A stretch of 64,000 nucleotides of DNA from Theocolax elegans (GCA_026168455.1 CM047427.1:37886905-37950904), one strand, 5' to 3'. Positions 34,492-45,885 are shown, counted from the stretch's first letter. Notes: a model not told the origin generated them from the letters alone. A program made the numbers and translations.

Positions 34492-35326
34492 CTCCGGGAA
34501 CCGCCCTTTAGAAGGCAGAGCACTTTTCCATGCTACCGGACGCGTTCACAGTTTGCGGATGGTGGAACGACCAGAGAGAGTAGTGGTCATACGAGACTAT
34601 AACCAGTCTCTCTGGTCAGTCGCTAATATATTGAATACGCGATCGCGGACAGTGGGATACAAACGCAGCTGATAGTGGTAAGTTGTTGTTTTTACACCTA
34701 CTCATACACTAAACACACATACACTTCCACTACAGCTAACTGCGCCCATCTGCAGTAGGAAGCCCTATAAATGGGTATATTCCAAGCGGGATATGATTGA
34801 AAGGCGGTTCTATAAACGAGACCGACCTGCGTGAATAGGGAGACCCCTATAAACGGGCGTGCTTCGAACGTGGCATGACTGCACTGGATTTTATGCTGGG
34901 GAGAGCGAAGACACAACAGGTGTTATCAGCTGGGTGGCGGAGCGATCAACAGAGAGCTTTCTCGTAGCTGCAGGCTTGTCAACTCTGGAGAGTGCTGCCG
35001 TTAACACCAGTATCGCACTACTAGGCCGCCACCAGTTCCTAGGCCCGAACCCGGCTTAGCCAGCATGGGAGGATGCCCTTTACAGTGGTAAACGTCGGAA
35101 ACAGCGCAAATCTCACTTCTCGTAGTAGTGCCAAATGGCGATCGGATAGGACCTTGCTGCGAGTCGTGGGGGAGGAACGGTCGATGCCATCGGACTGTAG
35201 AGGAGCTAAGTTATCGGGACAGCTAAAGACGGACCGTACAAGTCACCGCCTGGTGACTATCTGACCACTTTACACAAATATACAGATTCAAGGGGGATAG
35301 GGATTAATTAAACACATTAATTAAAA
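34492..35326 (+). other. 5' UTR of the R1-clade element
   Basis: 835 bp of GC-richer sequence between the AAT repeat and the first ATG of ORF1. R1-clade elements carry their promoter in the 5' UTR. It contains a repeated theme (cctataaatgggtatattcc, ccctataaacgggcgtgctt) about 95 bp apart. Frames here have no recognisable product. Confidence 0.6.
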
Positions 35327-35965
35327 ATGACAAGTTCTATTAAAATTGCAGGTACTAGAGTGCTGCCTGCGCCATCCGACTCAGGAGAGTCAAGGGGGCT
35401 TCCTAGTTCCCCCATCACGCCGGTAGGTAACTTGGCTGGCGTGGCGGTAACTGCGTCAGGAAAACTCGCACGCCACATCGGAGGGTCGCCAACTAGTTGG
35501 GAGGCTGCAGAGAGCAAGCTGTATGAACAATTGCTCAACATAAGCAGCAGCCTAACTAGGATGACCGAGAGAACAAACGTCCAAAAGAATGTCAGCCGCG
35601 TCATTATAGGTGGAATGAGTGAGATAAATGAATCGGTTGAAGACGCGTTGTATGAATTGCAGCGAATGCAATTGCTCCGCAAACCGACAAAGACGTATGT
35701 ATGGATGAGTCTACACCTCAGCAACAACAAAAATGGAAACGGGAAAAACAAACCCCTACACCTGAAAAGACTGTCACGGAAACGCAAGACGTACCTCAGA
35801 TAGCAAGGTGGTCAACGGTCGTCCAAAAAAAGAAAAAAAAGAGGACGGCAGCGGCCAACACGCGAACGGACGAACTGCCACCTGGGCAATCCAGCGCACA
35901 CCCAAACCGGCAGTCAGATTGGCCAAAGCCCACAAAAGACAGAAGCACGATTCTGATCAAACCGG
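35327..35965 (+). pseudogene. R1-clade ORF1 (gag-like), N-terminal part
   Basis: ATG at 35327 opens a 158-codon frame rich in Ser, Pro and charged residues, with a helical stretch (AAESKLYEQLLNISSSLTRM). A frameshift near 35700-35800 moves to the frame that reads STILIKPA at the end. That frame is cut by the transposon at 35966. It resumes exactly at 38161 as PAEGQTYKDVL, so ORF1 was open there before the insertion. Typical of the variable N-terminal half of R1/I-group gag proteins. Confidence 0.75.
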
Positions 35966-36097
35966 CACAATGGGCTTGAACCAAAGATGAGTTGCATTAA
36001 AATGACAAAGAAAACTGGAAGTGGCATTTGATTTCTTATTACTTTTTGATGAAAAAACCGTTCGAATTGAAATCCTAGTTGATCTTGTTTCGAAAAT

Positions 36098-36196
36098 ATG
36101 CATACTTTTCACGTTTTACGAAGTTTACTTCGAATTTTTGTAAGAAAATTACTTTGTCGCACTTGCATACGCATATGCACTCGTGCATACCCAAAA

Positions 36197-36244
<48 letters not shown>

Positions 36245-36841
36245 AACGTACATGTGTATACGTATCAACAAAACCAGCTTGTTTCAACCATTTTGAAAAA
36301 AAGAAAAAGTGATGATAATTTAAACGATACTATTTTACTAAACACATCAGGCGCTAAATTAAAAGTCACTATTAATAAGAAAGTTCCGGAAAATGTAGTT
36401 TTTACAGCTGTGGGCTTAGACATGTTTCAATCGACTTCAGGGCTGACAAGAAATCATATGAAGAAAATGACTAATTTTATCCGAGTTTTTGCTGGAAGAA
36501 AGGCCATTCCTAAAAATTACACTCAACATATGCATGAGAAATCGAACGTAATGGAAAATGTTTACAAAAAAGATTATCGTGCATTCGAAACCTCTAAACA
36601 AGGAATTGTAAAGAGACCTATCGTCCATGCAAATGCCACAGAACTTTTAGAAATGCTCTATGACAAACGCAATACTGATTTGACTAATGCTGATATTAAA
36701 ATAAAATTGATGGTAGATGGCGGAAATGATTTCTTTAAACTTTCATTATCAGTTATAACAGATGAAGATGAACAAAATCAAAACAACAAAAGAGGTTCGT
36801 ACTCGGAGTGTGGAAGCATAGCAAAAAAAACACAATTATAA
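36098..36841 (+). pseudogene. transposase, N-terminal half
   Basis: This frame covers a (CA)n tract (36199-36238, read as His-Thr repeats and surely not original protein). The plausible transposase sequence starts at about KKRKSDDNLND, near 36297. A conserved-looking acidic block IKIKLMVDGGNDFFKLSL lies near 36695-36755, and its Asp is a good candidate for a catalytic DDE residue. The frame stops at 36839-36841. In another frame at about 36970-37020, IVIGQQTASATYPCPY looks like the C-rich (zinc-binding) block of the same family, with the last Cys replaced by a stop. Confidence 0.7.
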
Positions 36842-37061
36842 TAGCGGGTATCGATTAATTTTACTGGCAATTGTGCCGAAGATAAAAGAGACGTATGAAA
36901 ACTTAAAAATTTTATTTAAGTTAACGCAGGTGAATCAGATACCTTATAAATTCATCGCAAATTTTAAGCTTTTATTAATTGTAATTGGACAACAAACTGC
37001 ATCAGCCACGTATCCTTGTCCATATTGATACATTACTTTAAGTGAACTACAACCACGCAAT

Positions 37062-37859
37062 TTGAAGCAATTAAATAGCGAAGAATTCAACAGTAATTCG
37101 AGTGATGTTGTTATTATTTTAAAAACATTCAATGATTTGAGACAAGACTATTTAAAATTCAAAAGCGTAGAGAAAAGAAAACTAGCAAGGGAATTTCACG
37201 GTATGGTTAATTACCCTCTTTTGGTAGCAGAAGGAGATGAAGAAGACGCCTATATGTACGTTCTTGAGAAGTGCCCTCTTCTGGAATTGCATTTATTGCA
37301 AGGATTGATGAATCATTTGTTTTGGAAGGATGTACTTCCGGCTGTAGGTCGTAAAAATGCTCTGCTTTGGCCGAAAAAATTAAAACCAGTTGCTAAAAAC
37401 TACGATAATGAAATTTTCGAGGGTAATGCATGCAGAATGCTCATAAAAAATGCTGATGGATTAAACGACCCTGAAATTTATAAAGAAGGTGGACCTTTTC
37501 GATTGCAGCCTTTCATCGCCATGTTTAAGGCAATAAATAAGATTGTAGAAAATTGCTTTTCTACAAAGAAGGCTGATACAAGCGAACTGGATAAAAATTT
37601 AAGAGAATTACGCACAGCTTTTGATAGTACGGGAATATCAAAGACATTAAAAATCCATGTTCTTTTAGATCATTTGAAGGATAGCCTTCTGTACTTAAGC
37701 AATGATGGCTTGGGCGTATGGTCTGAGCAAGCGGGGGAATCCGTTCACCGAGAATTCTCAATGTATTGGGAAAGATTCAAAATAAACGCTATTAATGATC
37801 CATCTTTCGTAGAGCGTTTATTTAAAGCAGTGGTTACGTTTTCTTCCCACCACTTATAA
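37062..37859 (+). pseudogene. transposase, C-terminal half
   Basis: A 265-codon frame with the hallmarks of the same family. LELHLLQGLMNHLFW lies near 37275, FEGNACRMLIKNADGL near 37420 and KIHVLLDHL near 37650. GLGVWSEQAGESVHREF at about 37706-37758 follows, and its Glu residues are the best candidates for the last catalytic acid. An AVVTFSSHHL ending sits right before the stop. This order resembles RAG1/Transib and related CAC-end transposases, but I cannot run an alignment. Separated from the N-terminal half by stops and a frameshift. Confidence 0.7.
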
Positions 37860-38160
37860 AAAATTATTGCTATAAATGAGATAATTAAGTTATATGCGTG
37901 TATGTACAGTGGATTAGGCCTATAGGGGAGACCACTTTAAAAAAAACGCGCCTTGATATTTATCTCATAGATGGTGTGGAAATAATATCTATATATTATA
38001 TCTATACTATATCTTATGAAGAGATAAACTACGTAAAAAGTGAAAAGTATGCATATTTTCGAAACTGGATTAGCTGTAGCAAAGTAATAAGGAATCAAAT
38101 GCCACTTCCAGTTTTCTTTGTCATTTTGATGAAACCCATCTCTGGTTCGAGCCCAGTGTG

Positions 38161-38868
38161 CCGGCGGAGGGTCAGACGTATAAGGATGTTTTACAGACCA
38201 TACGTCTGAAGGTGGATCCTACGAAGACAAAGACAAAAACGGACGTACGACAGATCCGTAAAACCAAGGAGGGTGGTGTTTTGCTGCGACTCGGTAAACA
38301 AGAGACGCGGCAAGATTTCCAATAGACCTTGCAGGTCGTCCTCGGAGAAAGAGCCCAGGTAAAGGACTTGACAACTATGATAACGCTAGAGTTTATCGAC
38401 CTGGACAGTGTAACGACAGAAAACGACGTTAGGGACGCCATTAACCGCGAACTCGGGAACAACGTAGAACGAAGAGTACACGTTTTTGGGTCTAACGCCC
38501 GAGGCTTGGCCCTTGCGGTATGTGATTTTGACACGACGGAAGCAACCGCGATCCTTAAAAAAGGAAGAATAAAAATCGGTTGGGTTAACTGCTGCGTGAG
38601 ACCTAGGCTTCGTGAACCTAGGTGCCGCAAATACTTCGGATATGGGCATATTAAAAAAGACTGCAAAGAACCGGACAGACACCGATGCTGGTGGCGATGC
38701 GGCCGAGAGGGGCACGATGCATGGGCGTGCAAAAACACAACTTAAGTGCTTCCTCTGTCCTAAGAAGGATAACAAATGCCTCGCACACGTTGTTGGTTCG
38801 GGTGCGTGTAGAGCATTTAAGGCAGCACTGACGACAACGAAGACGAAGACAATAAAATGCCGATAACT
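38161..38868 (+). pseudogene. R1-clade ORF1 C-terminal part with three zinc knuckles
   Basis: Continues ORF1 after the transposon. EGQTYKDVLQTIRLKVDP leads into IRKTKEGGVLLRLG and, after an in-frame stop at about 38322, the conserved gag core. Three CCHC-type knuckles follow: CRKYFGYGHIKKDC near 38626 and CWWRCGREGHDAWAC near 38689. The third, CFLCPKKDNKCLAHVVGSGA, near 38750 lies in the next frame. This three-knuckle tail is characteristic of R1-clade gag proteins, which bind element RNA. The TAA (38864-38866) overlaps the ORF2 ATG at 38857. Confidence 0.88.
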
Positions 38869-39985
38869 GTTCTCCAATGCAATATGAATCGGAGTAGCGT
38901 GGCAGACGCGCTGCTTCCTCAGATTGCGGCGGAGTGTGAAGCCTTCATGCCATGAAAACGTTACGCACGCAATGAACGAGAGATATACTGGTGGACAGCC
39001 GAGATCGCGAGCATCCGACAAAGTTGCCTAGCACTCAGACGGAAGGTCCAACTGGCTTGCGATCGACAAACCGCATTAAATCTCACCAAAGAATTCAGAG
39101 TAGAAGGCGCTTGCGGCACGCCATAAATAACAGCAAAAAAGAGTGATGTCGACGATCTCTTGCCAATTCATCCCGTGAGGAGGGAGGAGACCGTTGAACG
39201 TACAAATGGAGAATGTCCTCTTTTCACGAATGCGGAGCTCGCCAGAGCTGAAAACTCGTTGAAACCTAACGAGGAACCGGGCCCTGACGGTGTGCCGTCG
39301 GAAATCTTACGTTTCGTCGTTTCGCGACGACCGTCGGTGCTCCTCGACACATTCAACGGGTGCCTGGTGGAGGGCATTTTTAGTAAGCACTGGAAAACGG
39401 CTCAATTGGTCTTCATTAGTAAAAATAAGGGGGACGCTGAGAACTTCTCATCCTACAGGCCCTTGAGCCTACTTAACACGACCGGAAAACTGTACGAACT
39501 AATGCTTAGGCCAAGGCTTCTGCAGTCAATAAAAGACGCAGGCGACTTCTCGGACCGAGAGTACGGGTTCCGAAAAGAGCGCTCTGCAATTGGAGCGATA
39601 ACCCTCAATAAGACCCAACAGGCGCGACGGGAACGTAGACTTATCGCTGCGGCTGCTCCGTAGAAGGAGAGAAACCATGGTGAGGTAGACTTCTATCTCA
39701 CCCAATTTTTCTCTGGACTTCCGCGGCTATCTATACAAGATGGGCAGATTTGCTTCACCTGAATGGAAGTACTGCGGATGGGTCTATGATGACGCTGATC
39801 ATACGTTCTTCGCCTGCAGGCGATGGGCAGATCAACGTCAACGACATGAAATGGACATAGAAGCGATCACGCCGGAAAACTTGACGAGATATATGAGGAC
39901 GAACGCGGACAACTGGCGCCTGATCGCAAATTACGTTACGAATGTATTGCGGAGCAAAAAAGCAGATGGATGTCTGATAGATTGA
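38857..39985 (+). pseudogene. R1-clade ORF2 (endonuclease-RT) with two large deletions
   Basis: Begins MPITVLQCNMNRSSVADALL, the start of the APE-type endonuclease. It then jumps at about 38950 to the EN-RT linker (EIYWWTAEIASIRQSCLALR). The RT N-terminus is readable at 39160-39660: PNEEPGPDGVPSEIL, HWKTAQLVFISKNKG, SYRPLSLLNTTGKLYE and EYGFRKERSAIGAI. It stops at 39661 before the catalytic YADD region. After a second deletion, the C-terminal domain resumes (FYLTQFFSG, then CGWVYDDADHTFFACRRW near 39775-39830) to a stop at 39985. It cannot be active. Confidence 0.88.
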
Positions 39986-40242
39986 GCGAATGTGATTCGA
40001 GAATGAAAGAGTAAAAGAATGAATGTGTTTTTTGGACACGCAAGGACAGACGCCCAGTCTAAAGTAATGTGAATAACAGTTCCGGACTGGTGTCGGTGCG
40101 AACAGAGATATGTTGGTTTAGTGGGTATTAGTAGTTTGCTCCTACTAGTCCCAAACTCGGTGGATTGTCTGCTCTTGCGACGGGGTGGATAGTCTGCCGG
40201 TTGTGCGTAAAATGTCATTACCTCAAACACCAAAAAAAAAAA

Positions 40243-40439
40243 GAATAATAATACTAATAATAATCAAGGTGGACTCGAAAGAAGTATACAGTAGGTTTTC
40301 TTGTCAGTCATCAATAACTGTTACGCTCATTGCTTAATTTAATAGTGTTTAAAACATGCATTTAAGCATACCAATTAACTGATACAATAACGGAGATTAT
40401 TGGCAAATATTTAGGTTATTGGTGTAAGAAGATATTGAA
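40243..40439. other. AAT-rich flank and a segment paralogous to 54230-54340
   Basis: AAT-rich sequence to about 40264, then a segment (ttaatagtgtttaaaacatg and neighbours, 40325-40420) that is clearly similar to 54250-54340. It borders the satellite block. Confidence 0.6.
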
Positions 40440-41432
40440 AACTTCAATAATTAAACGGGATAAAAAGTTTGAATTTAGATAAATTCAGTCAAAAAAAAAA
40501 GTAATTTTTTCCTTTGATCAAGAGCAACAAATTGGAGAAGTCTTAAAACGACGAACGTGTGGTAAAAATTCGATGATTATTCATTCTTATTATTTCCACT
40601 TGAACGAAAAATCGAGCATGGTAAAACGTTTAAATTTACGTGAATTCTGTAAAAAATATAATTTTTTCCCTTTGATCGAGAGTAACAAAATGGAGAAGCC
40701 ATAAAACGACGAACAATTGGTCAACATACGATGTTTGTTCATTTTTTTTACTTTAATTTGAGCGAAAAATCGGACATGGATAAATGTTTAAATTTACGTG
40801 AAATCTGTAAAAGAAAAATAACTTTTTCCCATTGACCGAGAGTAATAAATTGAAGAAGCCATAAAACGACGAACAATTGGCCAACACACGATGTTTGTTC
40901 ATTTTTTTGCATTTCCAATTAAGCGCAAAATCGGGCATGGATAAATGTTTAAATTTACGTGAATTCTGTAAAAAAAATAACTTTTTCCCAATGATCGATA
41001 GTAACAAATTGGAGAAGCCATAAAACGACAAACAATTGGCCAACACACGATGTTCGTACATTTTTTTTTATTTAAATTTGAGCGAAAAATCGGGCATGGA
41101 TAAAACGTTTATATTCAGCTGAATCCTGTCAAAAGAAAATAGTTTTTTCCCTTTGATCGAGAGCAGCAAATTGGAGAAGTCTTAAAACGACGAAAATGTG
41201 GTCAAATTTTGATGTATATTCATTTTTTTCATTTCCATTTGAGTAAAAAATCGGGCATGGATAAAACGTTTAAAATAAGCTGAATCCTGTCAAAAAGAAA
41301 AATTTTTCCTTATGATCGACGGTAACAAATTGGAGCAGCCATAAAAAGACGAACATTTGGTAAAAACTCGATGTTTATTCCTATTTTTTCATTTCCACTA
41401 GAGCAAACTGCGGGCATGGTTAAAACGTTTAA
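40440..41432. repeat. 160-bp satellite, block 1
   Basis: Six tandem copies. The word ggagaag (in aaattggagaagccataaaa) falls at 40534, 40692, 40852 (variant), 41011, 41173 and 41332 (variant), giving spacings of 158-162 bp. Each unit also carries aaatcgggcatggataaaac and a tttcatttcca-type T-rich block. Non-coding. The array is cut at 41432/41433 by the Ty3/gypsy element and continues at 46855. Confidence 0.93.
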
Positions 41433-43154
41433 ATTCCTCTCGGCTGGGGACAAGATCTGACTTGCGTACTCCAAAACTCTTTCGTCTCCATCCACCAGTT
41501 GGAGTAGCACAGCCCCTATACCGGTGTCACTGGTGTGTGTCTGCAGTATGTACTGACCATTTGGGACAGGACGCTGCAGAATCGGTGCTGTCATTAAGAC
41601 GGCCTTGAGCTGTTGGAAAGCTTACTCTTGCTCAACAAGCCACTCGTAGCGCTGGTTCTTCTTGGTTAAACGCGTCAAGGGTTCTGCAATTGTCGCGTAA
41701 TCCGGTATAAATCGCCTATGCCAAGAATCCATACCGAGGAAACGGTGAAGCTGTTTAATGTTTTTCGGAGCCGGATACTCTTTTATCGGCTCTATCTTGG
41801 CGGGATCAGGACGTTCTCCGTCCCGGTTTACCAGTACGCCAAGATACTTAACCTGTGACTTACAAAAAACGCACTTATCCCGGTTTATTGAAAGTCCAGC
41901 TTCTGCCAGTCGTTTAGGGACTTCCTCTAGGTAACGCTTATGATCCTCGAATGTCTCCGACACGACGATAATATCATCAAGGTAAGCATAAGCGTGCGGC
42001 GCCAGGTCTGATCCTACGACTTGGTCTATCATCCGTTGAAAGGTCGCCCCCGCGTATGCCAATCCGTACGGCATCCTCGTTAACTGGAACAGTCCCAATC
42101 CGGGAACTATGAAAGCAGTAATAGGGCGCGACTCGACTTGCAATGGTATCTGATGATAGGCGCAATTCATGTCGCGAGTGGAGATATAGCGAGCCTTTCT
42201 TAGTTTGCGCAGTATATCGTGCATGAAAGACAAAGGATATGCATCTGGTTTTGTTAAAGCGTTGACTTCCCTGAAGTCGATACAAAACCGTCTAGAATTG
42301 ATATCCTTTCTCGCCATCACCACCGGGCTGGACCATCCGCTGGTCGAGGGCTCAATGACCCCGGAGTCAAGCATCTCCTCCACTTGGCGGTGCATTTCTT
42401 CTTGGATTTTGTCCGAGACCGGGTAGTACCGCTGCTTGATCGGCTAGGCTGATCCGACGTCGATTGTGTGCTTGACGTCGTGAGATCGACCGATCTTTGG
42501 CATGGTGTTGGATAGAACTCGGTCCAACAGCTGACGCAATTCCTCGCGTTGACTGACGATTGCGTCAGCAACCCCTGCTGACGACAAGGAAGCCGTACCC
42601 CCGTCCAAGCTAGCTACCTCTAACTGGACGTGGGCTTTGCTGCTTTTGAGGAACGTCTGATCAGCGTCTGGGTCTAGAACTGCACGAAATGCACGTTCGA
42701 AATTGACTCCTACGTAACGTCTAGATTCGGCGTCCAGATTTGGCATAATGGCAACCCTGAGTTCCTTGGTCTCACCACCGATGGTGAAAGGCAACATTAC
42801 GCGCCCACTCAGTAGTTATGCATGTCCATCAGCCAATTTCACTCTTCCCGCGTTTTCGGTAAAGAGCGATTTTCCCAGGGCGGTAGCGATTGTGAGGCCG
42901 TTAGACCCCATTACCGTCGTCGAAGCTCCTGGATCGTACAGGGCTCTGATCCGGAAACCGCCTATTTCCGCTTGGAGCCACCAGCGCGTCTCGTCCTCGG
43001 GACGGTAGCTCCGGTGTGGCTCCTGCTGACCTTGAGGAATAGAATCTTGGGAATCGATTCCCTTCCTGTGATCCTCTGGCTTCATCGAGTCTATTCCACC
43101 GCGGATGAGCTCCGCGCGGTCTCGTTCATTCCGTGGGCCCAAAGTTCTGGGCAT
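41433..43154 (-). pseudogene. Ty3/gypsy pol: protease, RT, start of RNase H
   Basis: One minus-strand frame with three in-frame stops (42816-42818, 42444-42446, 41622-41624). The protease site reads LYDPGASTTVMG (D-T/S-G expected; the middle residue is now Pro). RT reads PIKQRYYPVS, SGWSSPVVMARK, FCIDFREVNALT, YHQIPL and then YLDDII, with both RT aspartates retained. VKYLGVLV, FLGMDSWHRRFI and YEWL follow. RNase H starts with GIGAVLLQLVDGDERVLEYA and SPAERN, then is cut at 41433 by satellite. No integrase and no 3' LTR. A dead, 3'-truncated copy. Confidence 0.93.
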
Positions 43155-44961
43155 CTCGGGGACTCTCTGGCCCTCGCGTTCGGTCTGAGTCCCGTTTAGC
43201 CGCTCCCGGAGGTGTTTCCCTTATTGCAATCAGGGCGGCTGAAATGCGGAAGCTTACCGCACCCATTACAAGAAATCGGTTTGCTCGGACCGAAGGGCGT
43301 CCTGCTTGGCCCTCCTTCCGCATTGTTTCCGCCGCGCGGCTTCTCTGCTCTCCGGGCCGGTTCGGCGGTTTCTTTTTCTGAGCAAATCGCCGTCCACTCT
43401 TGGGACTTCCTGGTTTGCTACTCCCGGCGCTCCCGTTCTCACTTGGTAGCAGCTTCTTCAACTGGGTGAGAATCGTGTCCAGCTCTACCAGATTCTTGCC
43501 GATGGTGGATTTATCCGATTCCACCGCTGCTACCTTTGCCTTCGGAGGAGCCTTCTCTGACTTCTTTTTGGCCATATACGTGAACTCCGGCCGCACCATC
43601 TCCCCTCCCATTGGAGGTGGTTTGCAGAGCTTCTCGCGCTCTTGCAGCCTTTCCGCTTCGCGGGCCAGGTCAAACAGCTGGTCGATCGTCTGCGCTTCGA
43701 TTCGCTTGAACCGGCGCTGGATTCTCGGCAGCATGTTTCGGTAGTGGTGGTCTACCTGGTTGCTCTCGCTAGGCTTAGGGACGAGCTCTTGTAGCATGCC
43801 TATCATGCAATTCATGTACTTACGTACCGGTTCGTCTTCGCCCTAAGTACGTGAGGTGCATTCCAGGATCAGCTTATCTTGGTAAGTTTCGCTAGCTCCG
43901 TACCAGCGTTTGATTGAGCACGTAAATTCGTCCCAATTTCTCCACTTTTCTTTCTTGTTGCGGTGCCATCTTGCGACGTCTTCCACCAGGAACTGCAAAA
44001 GTGAAGAAAGGACTTCATCCTGCGTCATGTTTGCTAGGACTCTGCAGTCATCCACGCGCTCTAAGAAGCTGTTAATGCTCTCGCTCCCGTCCCCTGAGAA
44101 CTTTATTCCCCACTTTCTCACGATCTCGCCTCGGTCGCATGTGGGGTTAAACGAACGAAGGATGAACTTTCTTCACATGGGGCCTTCCTGGTACCCAGGT
44201 GTATCCACCCTCCCAAGCTCCGCTCAGGGTGGCGCTAGGAGCTGGTCCTGGCGTTTGGGGCTGTAGTCGTGCGTCCTCCTGCTGAACCGGTGACTCCTCT
44301 GGTCGGTAGCAGGTATATGTGTCCTTGGGCCTAGTGGATCCAATTGCGTACTTGATGGTCTTTGGCACGTCATGTGGCTTACGGCATCGGTTAGCCTCGT
44401 TATCTGTGCCGCCATACTTTCCATTTGCTCTTGTAGAGCTTTCGTCTTGGCAATTTGTTCTGCCAGACATGTGGAGAATAGCCGCGACACATCAAATGGC
44501 GTCCCATCGGTTGCTATTAGTGTTATCCAGTCGGATTGACTACCCCTCCGACTGGATTGGCTGCTAGAATGGCCCTCCTCTGGGGCTGTTTGCAGGTCCT
44601 CGCTAGGTAGTCGGGTCGTACGGTTGAGATTCTCCTCAATCAGGTGCGTACCTCTCTCATCAGGTAATGCTCCTGGCGTTTTCTCCCCTACTCGGCGGAT
44701 CACTTCTGTCCGCTTCTCGACCCGCCTTATCCGGTAATTGACGGTGTCAATTTCTTGATTGAACTCATCGGACGAATAATTTCCTAGCAGCCATTGTTGT
44801 AGGCGTTCCGCCTTTTGATAGCGGGAGCCATCAAGTCGAAGCTCCATCTGTTCTAGGTGGGCCTCGATTTGTGCTGCGTTTTGGGTGTGCATCCACTCGT
44901 CCACCTGTACTATAATGTCCTCGTCTCGTTGGGCCAAACTGTCGACGTTTCGGTCGGCCAT
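43126..44961 (-). pseudogene. Ty3/gypsy gag
   Basis: Starts at ATG 44961 (MADRNVDSLAQRDEDI). One frame runs to about 43260 with in-frame stops at 44224 and 43843 and one between. The retrotransposon Gag domain is clear at about 43850-44115 (WGIKFSGDGSESINSFLERV to WHRNKKEKWRNWDEF). Near 43240 a shifted frame carries a zinc knuckle CNGCGKLPHFSRPDC, which has five residues between His and the last Cys where four is usual, followed by a stop. Pol lies in a different frame, as in many gypsy elements that frameshift between gag and pol. Confidence 0.88.
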
Positions 44962-45885
44962 TGCGCTTATTTAATTATCGCTCGCGGATAACTTCAAATA
45001 AACAAAAATCTCTATTTTTGTTGCACTGTGGCCTGGTGTGCGCAAGGTTATTCTATTTTAATTTGCGTGGCAGCAACAAAAAATTAAAATTATTGGGCCA
45101 AGAGTTGAAGGAATTATCTTTTCCCTAAGATATATAGCCACTCACTTGAATCTGCTATCCGCAAATACTCTTCTAGCTTTTCGGACAAGTTCTCTTGGTG
45201 AACTCTATTATCACTCACTAGAGAACTATCAAAGAAAACCGAGGACAATTTAAATTTTACTGATTTAATTTAAAAATTAATAATATACAAGATTTTTCTT
45301 ATCTACTCATTAATTTAAATTGTTAACCTGGCTCGAGGTCTATCGCAACTAAATCTTCTTAAATTAGTGTATTTAAATAAATTAAGTAGCCTAATCACAA
45401 ACAAATTAATATCTTATCGTTATTTAAATTATTTAAACCGCACGCATTACTTCACTTACAATCGCATAAACATGGATTTGTTATCCTAACCTATAAATGT
45501 TCGGACGTCGAGACAGGTTATGTCCGTCCGAAAAGCTTCAATTCTACCAGGTTCAAGTTTGTAACCTCGCGCAGGCTTTACAATTCGCTTTGTTGAAATT
45601 TGAGTCAATTATTTACGAATAATTGTCTCAATCCGCCGAAAACGAGACGTTTCGAGAGAGAGAGAAAGAGGTGGAAATTAATCTAATTGAGTCGCGGGGT
45701 CGACCTCACGTTGTGGTATTTGTTCGCAAATACCACGGCGGCTTTTCAGATTTTAATACCCACTTGGTAGTAAAATCTTTATTCTTGTCAAAAATTTCTT
45801 ATTATTAAATAAATAAATAATTCGTAAGATTAATTATCACTTCTCTGTGATAAATAATCCGGCGTAATCCCTAATCCACACGTAT
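44962..45885 (-). other. leader between PBS and gag of the Ty3/gypsy element
   Basis: About 920 bp of AT-rich untranslated leader on the minus strand. It carries a short purine-rich stretch around 45655-45672. No frame is supported. Confidence 0.7.

Larger units (their letters stand above)
35966..38160 (+). mobile_element. DNA transposon with CACA termini (Transib/Chapaev-like), inserted in R1 ORF1
   Basis: Terminal inverted repeats begin CACAATGGGCTTGAACC on the left and, on the opposite strand, CACACTGGGCTCGAACC on the right. Strong pairing continues through about 85 bp (shared gacaaagaaaactggaagtg) and further inside (gaaaatatgcatacttttca). The flanks repeat CCGG (35962-35965, 38161-38164), and joining the flanks across one CCGG restores the gag reading frame. 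CAC termini are shared by Transib and CMC (CACTA/Mirage/Chapaev) elements. A 4-bp duplication favours Chapaev; the CACAATG heptamer and a possible 5-bp CCGGC duplication with one base lost favour Transib. Confidence 0.88.
34492..40242 (+). mobile_element. R1-clade non-LTR retrotransposon, internally deleted, flanked by AAT repeats
   Basis: The whole element from ctccgggaacc to an A11 tail: 5' UTR (34492-35326), gag-like ORF1 (35327-38868, interrupted by a DNA transposon), ORF2 remnants (38857-39985) and 3' UTR. ORF1 and ORF2 overlap at atgccgataa. (AAT)n lies immediately before the start (34465-34491) and AAT-rich sequence immediately after the tail (40243-40264), suggesting insertion into an AAT microsatellite. 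Two internal deletions remove most of the endonuclease and the core of RT. The 5' end seems complete, unusual for non-LTR copies. Confidence 0.85.

Noticed and set aside
35317..35787. 156-codon minus-strand frame
   Set aside because: A shadow of R1 ORF1 on the opposite strand; the plus-strand frame fits the element.
37898..38209. 103-codon frame after the transposase
   Set aside because: It runs through the right terminal inverted repeat of the transposon and into R1 ORF1; not a gene.
38172..39021. Minus-strand frames of 188 and 211 codons
   Set aside because: They overlap the zinc-knuckle end of R1 ORF1 on the plus strand, which has clear CCHC motifs.
42205..43744. Plus-strand frames over the Ty3/gypsy region
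   Set aside because: Antisense to recognisable gag, protease and RT on the minus strand.
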